A stretch of DNA of 64,000 nt. Origin: Cryptomeria japonica. Its lineage: Eukaryota; Streptophyta; Pinopsida; Cupressales; Cupressaceae. Position numbers and translations under genes: made by a program. Location: assembly GCF_030272615.1 (NCBI RefSeq), contig NC_081415.1, positions 606,369,137-606,433,136 of the forward strand. Direction: 5' to 3'. Shown here piece by piece: positions 25,201 to 34,611 of this stretch. The notes below the pieces were generated by a model. It was not told the origin of the DNA, ran no database searches, and saw only the letters and a program-made list of their open reading frames with translations. Every line of letters starts with the position of its first letter. Within the stretch, counting starts at the first letter, position 1.

Positions 25201-25764
25201 AATGAGTAGTAGATTTGCCACCTCTCTTATCCTTAGGACTAAGAGTAGCATTGAAATCTCCCCCAATCACCCAATTATCCGCCCTTATGGAAAATCGAAA
25301 GTCTTTAAAACTTGCCCAACACAACTTCCTATCCCTCTCCTTATTAGGACCAAGAATACTTGTGAGCACCAAATTAAAAGATCCTTTTAAGTCTTTGAGT
25401 CGGCAAGATAAAAAATTATCCGCATCACTGACCTTCAATAATTGTTTCTGGATTCGATTGTGTAAGCCAATTTTTATCATCAACGTTTTGAATCACACTC
25501 TGTGATTAATCCTTACACAATCGAATCCAAAAACAATTATTGAATGTTAATATGGATTGTGGAAATCTGATAACTCTAATCACTAACCTTACTCCCCACA
25601 AACCCATATCTGTTCCAAACCATAGCCAAGCCACCAGGAATTCTGATAGCATCAACAACGATCCCCTCACCATTCTTCCAAAAACGAGGAATCATCTTGA
25701 TACAAGATTTTTCATAGACCTTAGTCTCTAGTAGAATCATAACATTAGGACTCTCGATCTCCAC
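22293..25764 (-). pseudogene. LINE ORF2 (APE endonuclease and reverse transcriptase), inactive
   Basis: Minus-strand non-LTR retrotransposon. The APE-type endonuclease begins near 25764 (NVMILLETKV) and includes VIGGDFNATLSPKDKRGG (about 25290). RT begins at 24441 with LGALKALGPDRF, FRPIALYN and EEQSGFLKG, and continues from 23838 with GGRGLRQGDPLS. The catalytic FADD motif reads FMDN (about 23605), so both key Asp positions are altered. Downstream (about 23100-22400) lies the C-terminal region, decayed by stops. Several frameshifts split the frame. A 31-bp inverted repeat lies in the endonuclease region (25436-25542). No poly-A tail is visible at the 3' end, where it meets the truncated Copia B LTR. 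Confidence 0.9.
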
Positions 25765-25799
25765 TAACCGCTAAGGAAGATTGCACTTCCCCGAGCCAT

Positions 25800-27020
25800 T
25801 CAAGACCCTTACATTCTAGTTGAGCGCCTACAATTTTTAAGATGCTTTGGGGATGTGCTCGCCTCCTTTATTAACACATTTATTCAAGGTATTCTGAGTG
25901 CCTCTTCCTATCTCTTTACTAGAAAATTGTGCTTAGCCTTGTTGGCCTTCAAGTTCTCACCCCTAGGATTGTCTAAACCACCATCCAAAGTCCCATTACC
26001 TTCCCCTCTTCGACCACTTATGGTCACAATTTGCCAGGAGATCTCCTTCTCCTCATTTGAAGCCTCACCAGCAGCAGCCTCCTCATTCCCCCAAAATTTT
26101 CCATTAGGCCAGTCAACTTTAGCCTTAGTAGCCTTAGATGAACAACAAGTCTCACTAGAATGAAGAGTCCTTAAGAGACTCACAACCCGCTCCATCCAAA
26201 ACCTTCTTCGAGGGGAGACATCCTTACACCCAACAAGAGACTGAGTAGCCAAAGAAACAACACCAACCCCACCATCGACCTCATCAATACCCTATCGTGA
26301 CGAGATAGAAGCCACATTGTCAATGACCCGGCCCGAAGCACCCACTGAATGCTTAACAGAGGATGGGTTACCAAGCGACACAGGAGCAGTGCTACCATCA
26401 CCAACGTCGTTTGACTTGTCATCCAAACCCGCATCCTTTCTACATCCTGAGGCAGCACACTTAACGACACAAACTCTAGCCAGATGTCCGACCTTGCCGC
26501 AATTAAAACATCTGATCAGGAGACATTCATATTCTATCTCTTGAATCCAGTCTCCCAACACAAAAGAGAGACACAAGAAGTGTCGAATAGGTCTGCTCAA
26601 ATCCATCAAAACACAAATTCTGGCAAAGGAAGTGAATTTGCCACTAGGAGTGGGATTAGAACACCTAAAATAGGAGCCAAGCGAGTTCCCAATGAGCTTG
26701 AATATTTCCTCAGACCATAATTCTTGGGGGAGCTTGAACATCCATATCTAAACAGAGACATCCTTGATAACTTTTGCTCTAGGATCAAAACCAGGAGACC
26801 TGGCCCTAATGTAGAGACCAGGCACTAATGTAGAGACCAGCGTTACCCATGAACCAGGGACCACCCTTCAGAACACTATCCCTGTCGCATTTAGACCGAT
26901 AAACGATTTGGAGAAACCCAAGGGGAAGAAAGCTCATTTCGAGGGAGAGGCCAATCCAAAATTTATGTATCCATTCCCTAATCCTGTCCATCGATGGCCA
27001 GAGCTTCCTCAACTTTTCAA
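25800..27020 (-). pseudogene. LINE ORF1 (DUF4283-type, zinc knuckle)
   Basis: Minus-strand nucleic-acid-binding protein of the same LINE. The N-terminal part (27012-26806) reads IREWIHKFWIGLSLEMSFLPLGF and KGGPWFMGN, typical of the DUF4283 domain. The middle (26741-26292) has a zinc knuckle CFNCGKVGHLARVC (C-x2-C-x4-H-x4-C, about 26510). A Ser/Gly-rich tail follows into another frame (26252-25908). Stops and frame changes show decay. It lies directly upstream of ORF2 on the same strand, the normal plant LINE order. Confidence 0.8.
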
Positions 27021-27040
27021 ATTAAGAAAGCAGAAAGAAG

Positions 27041-27440
27041 AAAAATTTATTTTAACATTCACAAGGTTAAATATAATTTATGAAATAGATACTTTTACAA
27101 ACTAACTTTTCCATTTCAATTTTTTTCTTATTCAGAATGATGATGAAAGCGTCTAACTTCGCCACACCCTTCGCTCAATATATCTAAATTGATATTCCTG
27201 ATGAAAGCGCCTAACTTCTCCACACCCTTCGCTCAATATATCCAAATTGATATTCCCGTGGACATTTTAAAAGTTTCTATGAACGAAATAGAGGTCAAAT
27301 TGTGCAACATTATCAGTGCCCCAGGGCCCACTCCGCCACATCCTCTTGGTCATTGACCCTAATCTCTTGTTTCCCTTCGAAGCCATTATTCCAATCAGAC
27401 TCTGCACTATCGACATCCCCTACCTACCACAAACCCTCTT
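27041..27440 (-). repeat. Probable LINE 5' flank with 58-bp tandem duplication
   Basis: Two copies of a 58-bp unit (27142-27199 and 27200-27257), beginning GATGAAAGCG and containing CACACCCTTCGCTCAATATAT, with a few differences. A GC-richer stretch follows (27305-27440) before the AT-rich region. Its position upstream of LINE ORF1 suggests a 5' untranslated or promoter region. No gene is seen. Confidence 0.5.
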
Positions 27441-28279
27441 CAACTCGCATCATGTTGAAAAAATTATTAATTAAAAAAAAACTATAAATATAATCTTATT
27501 AATGTTTTACCATGATAATCTAACGTATTATCAAACTATAATATTATTTTTGACTCCTTTAATTCTTAATCAATATTTTCATTACATATGACTTATCACA
27601 AAAAAAAAAAATTATCATTACTCTCAACAATTAATAATCTAGAATTGCACTAGCTTCATGTACCATTTAGCATTAGTATTAAAATAAATTAATGGCTTTA
27701 AATGCATTTCATGGCTATTGTTGAATCTCCACCATATTCATGTCAGATATAAAATTTTATCTTTAGATTGGTGAAGATAGGATAATTGTTTTTTTCCACG
27801 TAAACATTAGATTGATAAACATTAGTTTGGTGAAGAGTTATGAAAATTGTTTTGTAATTGACTAACAACTACATTAGTGATTGGATACAATCCAAATAAA
27901 CATTTTCATATGTGCAGCATATTCAAATACAACATAATATCTATTTATTTTATTAGATGTATATAAATGTTTAATTTTCATGTATTAGAAATAGGTTAAA
28001 ATTATGTTAGTTTTTTATATCAATTTTTTAAATTAATTTATTAAATTTTTTATAATTTTTAAGAAGTGTCAACATAATGGTGAGTATTCAAAATATTGTA
28101 ATAACAAATATTTGTTGTAATTCTTAAATATTATAATTTTGAATTATTGTTACTTAAAAAAGATATTATTATTTTAATTATATCTTTGTAAATTTGTTAT
28201 AACTTCCATTTCAATAAAATAGTTTTAATAATTATAATATAAAAATTACTTTAAAACATAATCCCAATTTAATTAAAAA

Positions 28280-28730
28280 AAATTATATAATTACATTTAT
28301 AATAATAAAATTAATCTTAAATTTAATTATAAATTATTAGTTTAAAATTATATAATTTAAATTATATTTATATAATATTAATTATAACTAATCTTACTAA
28401 AATAATTATTAACAATTATAAAATTCAAAATATATATATAATTATATTTATAATAATAAAATTAATCTTAAACTTAATTATAAATTATTAGTTTAAAATT
28501 ATATAATTTTAATTATATTTATATAATATTAATTATAACTAATCTTACTAAAATAATTATTAATAATTATAAAATTAAAAAAAATTATATAATTATATTT
28601 ATAATAATAAAATTAATCTTAAACTTAATTATAAATTATTAGTTTAAAATTATATAATTTTAATTATATTTATATAATATTAATTATAACTAATCTTACT
28701 AAAATGATTATTAATAATTATAAAATTGCA
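28280..28730. repeat. Three tandem copies of a 151-bp AT-rich unit
   Basis: The marker AATAATAAAATTAATCTTAA begins at 28301, 28452 and 28603, giving a period of 151 bp twice. The copies are nearly identical along their length (shared ATAACTAATCTTACTAAAAT near each copy's end). Confidence 0.88.
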
Positions 28731-29394
28731 TAATATAAACATTAATAATTATTAAACTGTATAAAATAAATATTAAAATGAAAATATGCATTTTTAATAA
28801 CTAAATAAAAATATTTAAATTTATGATTAAAACTTAATAAATTATTTTATATACAATAAAATGATAATAAAAAAATAATGATTTTAAAAAATTAATAACA
28901 AATAGAATGATTTAAAAAAATAATTATACAAAATTATAATTAGAAAAAATGCATACAATAATTGAATTTATTGTTTTAATAGAAATATTTGTTGTGTAAT
29001 ACTATAACTATAAAAAAATGCATACAATAATTGAGTTTTTTTTTTTAATAGAAATATTTGTTGTGTAATACTTGTAATGAAATATTGTGAATCAAATCCC
29101 TATAAAATAAAATAAATCACTTTATTTATATATTATAAATAAAAATTTGAGAAAACTACTTAGAATAGACATTTTTTTTTAAATATAAAGAAATTCAAAA
29201 AAAATCTAAAAAATCTATTTATTCTTCAAAACTTGCTACTGTATAACACCAACTTCTTTAAACCAATCATAGTGTAGATAAATAACTTCTACAATATATT
29301 ATTAAGTTTAAAAATATAAATACCAATATTATAGAAATCAAGTTTATTTTGGAAACAAAAATAATAAGAAATGCAATGCATGTCGATAGTGTGT

Positions 29395-29690
29395 TTAGTA
29401 TAGGGTAGAAGGCAAAAAAGGAGGAAGAAGAAATATGGAGATAGAGAGATAAATAGATATAAATATAGAGGTATAGGAAGGGAGAGCAAAAAAGAGAGAA
29501 GGGACAAACATGTTTAGAGACAAAGGAGAGAGGAAGATAGAGAGGAATAGGTAAATAGAGAGGAAGAGATAGGGAGACATAGAGAAAGAGGGAGAGAGAG
29601 AGAGGGAGAGGGAGAGAGATAAAGAGATATAGATAGTGAGATAGAATAAGAGCAGAGATACAAAATAAGATATGTAAAGAGAGATTCTTT
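29395..29690. repeat. Purine-rich GA tract
   Basis: About 300 bp of plus-strand A/G, with runs such as GAGAGAGAGAGAGGGAGAGG near 29595. The complementary strand gives Leu/Ser/Pro-rich false reading frames. Such tracts can form triplex or other non-B DNA. Confidence 0.75.
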
Positions 29691-30815
29691 TTATTATTTT
29701 TATTATCTCTCACTAAATATAGCACTCGTGCTTTGTGGAAAATTTTCATATGGTAATTATTAATTGTTGGTTGATATTTGCAAAGAAATTTATTTGTTTA
29801 TTATGATGAGCTTTAAATAATCGCCTTCTCAAGCAAGTATTAGCTTAATCATTTGCAATAATAAATAACACTCATTCCCCTTTAAGGGCAAGTGAAATGA
29901 TAAAGTAATCAGATGTCTAAGGCTATTCCATATAATGTATAATAATAAATAGAACTTAATTATAAATTTTTAATAAAATGTATATAAATTTAAATAACAA
30001 ATATAAATTTAAATAACAAATATAAATAAATAGTAAACATAGAATATATTTAATGTTTTAATCAAAATTATATATAATAATAATAATAAATATAAATTTT
30101 ATATATGAAAAATAAATAAAAATAAATCATTTGAATTGTTAATTAAAAATAAAAGAAATTCAATCTAATTTTGTAGAACTTTAAAATGTGTTACCTAGTA
30201 ATATTTAGTAATTAAAAAACAAAATCCGATACATTTGACCATAAATGTGAATTAATTAAAATTCAAAATTCAATACATTTGATAAAAAAATATTAATTAG
30301 TTCAAATTTAAAACTCAAAATACTTGATTTTATGAATATTGATAAATTTAAATTCAAAGCCCATAATAAAACATGAATTTAATTACTATATATATACCAA
30401 ACAATTCTACAGAAAGCCATTAAAAAAACAAATTAATATGAAATATTTATAAAAAAATATTATAAGTATTTAAATGTTAAAAATAAGTGGAAGAAATTCA
30501 TTAATATTTTCCAAACAACTAAAACTCATTTTTTTAGTATTCTTTTTAAAAAATATTTTTCCTGATTAAAATTGGAAATTATCCAATTTAGCCATTTGAG
30601 TCGACATTTTAAGGGAAGAAAGCATAAAACAATTTTACAATCTTTAAAAAGGATTCGAAAAAGAAAGTCTGTTATTATTATTATTATTAATGAACAAAAA
30701 AATATATTATTTTACACCAAAGAAAATTGAATTTTCTACCCACTATTTTCAATATGAACTAATAGAAATAAAGAAAAATGATAGTTTTATAGATATGTAA
30801 AATATAAAATAAATA

Positions 30816-31500
30816 TGGGGTTGCCCCTGTAGCACAACGATGGTTGTGAGCCTGGTGTTGATACCAAGTCTTTGGTTCGAGACCCATCCAGGCTAGTGAA
30901 TGATGGCATTTGGAATAACAACGGAGGAGTATGGTGAAGGTCGATGGCAGTAGGTGGTGTCCACAACAGGAGGCAGACGATGGAGAAGGCTCAAGTGGTA
31001 AAGCAGAGGATTGAGGAAGAATAAACGAAGGAGGACAAGAGTGGTTGGTTCGATGTTGGTGGTAGCAAGTACTTGACAAAAGTGTAGTGCATTCGCCAAC
31101 TCAGAGGATAGGGAGATGGTGAGTGGAGAGGAGAAGACAAGAGATAGGAGGAGAGGAGGAAGATAGGAGGTTGGTGGGAGAATGGTGGATAGAATAAGGG
31201 AGACAACAGGGAGAGGCAAAATTGGAGGCGCAGGAAGGAGGAGGAGAGATGGAGTTAGAAGGCAGGGAGGAGAAGAGAGGTGTAAAAGGCGAGACAGAGT
31301 TAGAAGGGAGGGAGGAGAAGAGAGATGGAGTTGGAAGATGGGGAGGAGAAGAGAGGTGGAGGAGGAGAGATGGAGTTAGAAGGCAGGGAGGAGAAGAGAA
31401 GGTGGAGAACGAGAGCTGGAGAGTGAAGTAGAGAGTGAAGGAAATGCATTGGTGATGGAGGAGTGTTGGTTTCAAGGAAGAGGTCCCCCTTGTGGCCTCT
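30816..31500 (+). mobile_element. tRNA-headed SINE-like element with purine-rich body
   Basis: Begins GGGGTTGCCCCTGTAGCACAAC. A box A-like TAGCACAACGATGG (30828-30841) is followed about 40 bp later by a good box B, GGTTCGAGACCC (about 30873-30884), the two parts of a pol III internal promoter. A diverged copy of the same head lies at 41641. Behind the head is a long purine-rich stretch (about 31090-31480) with repeated GGAGGAGAAGAGAGG-like units. No coding domain, clear tail or target duplication is seen, so classification as a SINE is tentative. Confidence 0.45.
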
Positions 31501-31613
31501 CTTGGTGTAGACTAGGCTAAAAATCCTTGCAATTTAACTATCAAATATATATATACATATGGACTAAAGATTTTGTTTGCTCAAAAAAATTAATTCTTAA
31601 TGCTAATTGGTTC

Positions 31614-32390
31614 TGTAGACACCCAAAATTGTCATGTCTAATTAAATAAATATTTTATTTATTTAATTATCTAAGCCTAATTCTTCTATTAATTAAATAA
31701 ATCCCTATTTATTTAATTCATTCATTTATCCTCTTCTAGCCTTATTTCTCATTTAAATAAATACATTTATTTATTTAAATTATCCTTTTCCTAAATTAAA
31801 TAAATATCTTATTTATTTAATTATCCCACTTCTTCTATTAATTAAATAAATCTTTATTTAATTAATTCATTAACCTTTTCCACCTATGACACATGTCATT
31901 CATCTCTTAATTCCTACACTACCTACCTCTTTCATTATTTTATTATTTCCTCTACCTACCCTCTAATCCTAGCCGACCTCCTTTTTACACCTCTCAATCT
32001 TATCCCTCCATTTCTTATTGTGTCTTTTATTTAAGGAGATGCTTCCTTCATTATCAAACCCTAATCACTCAGACTAATCGACAATTTGGAGGACTTGACT
32101 ACACTACGATCCTACTTGCAACCACATTTCGTTCTTTGTTGAGCTCTTGTGCACATAAAAATCTGAGAGCAAATATATCAAGCAAGATCAATGGAGATAG
32201 GAAGAATGGAGATCAAAACCCTATTGGACATGTGATGGTATAATCTTTGTGATTTCATGTGATTTGCATTGTCTTAGGTAATCTTCATATGTTATGGTGG
32301 ATCTTTGTTGATTGTTAGGCTAGGGTTTTGTGGTTGAATTCATTTAGCCTTTCAATATTGTCATTATTGTATCCATTTTCACCATACACA
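31614..32390 (+). repeat. 5' LTR of Tat-like element
   Basis: 777 bp, TGTAGACACCC...CATACACA. It begins directly after the GGTTC target duplication. The first third consists of AATTAAATAAAT-type palindromic AT repeats. About seven substitutions separate it from the 3' LTR (0.9%). Confidence 0.95.
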
Positions 32391-32410
32391 TTTTGGCACG
32401 CCCGGTGGGA
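32391..32410 (+). other. Primer binding site-like sequence of Tat-like element
   Basis: TTTTGGCACGCCCGGTGGGA follows the LTR directly. It starts with the TGG that pairs with a tRNA CCA end and has the usual position. I do not assign the tRNA. Confidence 0.7.
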
Positions 32411-32504
32411 CTCTTGTCCCTTTGCATTTAACCTTCTTGTTGCAGATTTTGCGTTTTTTGAAGTTGCAGATCGGACATTTTTCGACGGCATTTTAGGTTT
32501 TTCC

Positions 32505-32760
32505 GCGTCTGCGAACTTTCGGATCGCATCTTTGATTTTCAGGCGCGTCTACAGAATCTGGAATCGCGTCTATGTTTTCAACAAATTTTATTTTGCAGGT
32601 TTCAGACAGGAGCGTCTGTGTTTCAGAAACACGTCTGTGTTGTTTCTACTCGCGTCTGTGTTGGAGAAGGGCGTCTGTGATTTTAAAGTGCATCTGTGAA
32701 TCACAGAACCGCGTCTGTGTAATCCAGACGCGTCTGTGTCGAGGGTAACAGCGTCTGTGT
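32505..32760 (+). repeat. Phased GCGTCTGTG motif cluster 1
   Basis: Motif starts (GCGTCT or close variants, most followed by GTG) lie at 32505, 32526, 32545, 32566, 32612, 32631, 32652, 32671, 32690, 32711, 32730 and 32751. Spacings are 19 or 21 nt except one gap of 46. The sequence between motifs is not conserved. Confidence 0.85.
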
Positions 32761-33970
32761 ATTTACTGTTTCGAAATTTTCAAATTTTCATTGATTCAAT
32801 TTTCGGATTTCGCACTTAGGGTTTCAGATCTGGTTTATTTTTGGACTAACCCTTTCAGATCTAGCTAACTAAGTTTGTGCAGCTTGTCTTGGAAGCAAAG
32901 CGTTTTTGTTTAAGGCCCCTCTTTCACAAAGTCTTTTGGGTTTCTAAAATTTACCTAACTTGTGTGCTTGCAGGAAGGGGTGATCATTTGAAACAACCCA
33001 AACTACTAACAAATTTTGTTGCAGGTCCTTGGCTAGGGTTTTGAAATTTTGTTGTGTGCCTTGTTTTCATAGATTAGCAAACACTTCAATTGGTGCACTA
33101 AAATTGAATCATTGTCTTTTGTGTCTTGAGCAATAGGCTCTTTTTGTTTAATCTTTAGAGGGCCTGTCTTCCCGTGTGGTCATTAGGACTACTAGTGAGA
33201 AGAGAATGACCCAAGTGGTAGCGAGGAAAACCTACCTGATCCAAACCACTATAATCAAATGTATTCATGGTGAAAACTATGAATAACATGTGCTGATTAG
33301 TTCATACCGACACTATGTCTCCCCATAAACCCGTTTGATCAAATTTATTTGATCATTTGTAGGGCGTAACCCCTACCGGCTGGGAGCCTTCTGTATTTAC
33401 AGAGCTGAAAGTGTCGCATGTATGGCCACACGAGCGGATGCCCTTACTAGCACCTTTTTGTTTTAGAAGCCCAAATCCTTCTAGTTGTTGGGGCAGGAGG
33501 TCGGACCTCTGGTAGCGGCCCACACACATACGGTTCTTAGTAGAGATACAAAGTTCGCCATGGGGAGTTTTCATGGGGACTGATGCTTGGCTGACCCGAG
33601 AAGTGAGTGCCGAGGGTGGAGCCAGTGAGGTCAAGCATCTAAGTATCCGCTTTGAATAGCGTAGCCTCGAGGGTAAAACCCTATGTGGGATCAACAACTA
33701 TTGTCTTGGCCAGCCATAAGAATTGTGCTTGACTTATTTTAAACATTCAAACATTCAAGACCAAACAACAAAACATTGTGTCTTTTGTGTCTTCAAGTGT
33801 ATGCAAAACATTTTACATCAAACAACACACTTTTGGAGTCTAAACACTTGCAAACATTGAGTCCTCATCAACATTGTGTCCTCTTGTCACGAAAAGCAGT
33901 CAAACAGTCGGATTTGGTCACAACAAAACGACTTCACAGATTTGAAAAATTGCACGAAGTTTACAGAAAC

Positions 33971-34120
33971 GCGTATGTGTCTGTTTTAACCACGTCTGAG
34001 TCATCTAAGCGCGTCTGTGAAGGGCATAATAGCGTCTGTGTGTCTAGCAGCGTTTGTGTCGAACAGAGACACGTCTGTGTCTGGGAATCGCGTCTGTGAA
34101 GTATACAGAAGCGTCTGTGT
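33971..34120 (+). repeat. Phased GCGTCTGTG motif cluster 2
   Basis: Second cluster of the same motif, with starts at 33971, 33992, 34011, 34032, 34050, 34071, 34090 and 34111 (spacings 21, 19, 21, 18, 21, 19, 21). It is 1.2 kb from cluster 1 and just upstream of gag. Confidence 0.85.
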
Positions 34121-34611
34121 CCAGAATTGAAAAATTTCACAGTCCAGCAAACAAAAGAAATCAGTTTCGGAATACTTGAGCTTCCTAGGTTGTTTCTTCA
34201 GGTTTCATCTAGCATTCAACCTGTCCTTGGGTCTCCCATAGTCCATCATTGCTTCACATCTCATTTTACATTCATACTTGTCTAAACTTGGGTCAAAAGG
34301 TCACTTGCTTGTCCTCATCATACTTTGTCAACACACTACATACAATAACACTTTGCTAAGTGGTCCCTCATCAAGGTTTCTTACCTTTGAGTCTCATTTG
34401 GTCTTACTTAGAGTTAAGGTCAACTTACCTCATCAAGAGAAACTATCCTCTCTTTGGAAGTCACACCTACTCTACTACATACATACCTGGTCTTACACTT
34501 GGGACATTGCAAGTACACCTCAGACTCATTTACATTCCATTCAACTCTTGGTCTTCCATACTTTTTCCATTTTTCATCTAGTCTCTCACATCTTAGTCAA
34601 ATACCTAGTTC

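Larger units (their letters stand above)
27441..30790. repeat. AT-rich intergenic repeat block
   Basis: Very AT-rich sequence with no believable coding frame. Parts resemble other AT-rich parts of the window: a segment with AATCATAGTGTAGATAAAT followed by an AAATCAAGTTTATTTTG-like string (about 29260-29350) recurs near 44060-44150 and, more diverged, near 44370-44450. A 55-60 bp segment (TGCATACAATAATTGA...TTGTTGTGTAATAC) is duplicated at about 28948-29005 and 29018-29072. Open frames here are artefacts of low complexity. Confidence 0.6.
32411..34611 (+). other. Leader of Tat-like element
   Basis: A 2.2-kb untranslated region before gag. It contains two clusters of a GCGTCTGTG-type motif (separate entries) and no conserved protein domain. 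Tat-type elements commonly have long leaders. Confidence 0.7.

Noticed and set aside
29267-29749. 160-codon minus-strand Leu/Ser/Pro-rich frame resembling a membrane protein
   Set aside because: It is the complement of a purine-rich low-complexity tract with no conserved domain.
30816-30890. tRNA gene
   Set aside because: Box A and box B are present, but I cannot draw a cloverleaf with a proper acceptor stem and anticodon arm; a tRNA-derived SINE head fits better.
30893-31475. Ser/Pro-rich minus-strand frames and Arg/Glu/Gly-rich plus-strand frames
   Set aside because: Low-complexity products of the purine-rich repeat body of the tRNA-headed element.
32505-34120. CRISPR-like array in the Tat leader (constant motif, variable spacers)
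   Set aside because: The constant part is only about 9 nt and the spacers about 11 nt, in a eukaryotic retroelement with no cas genes.
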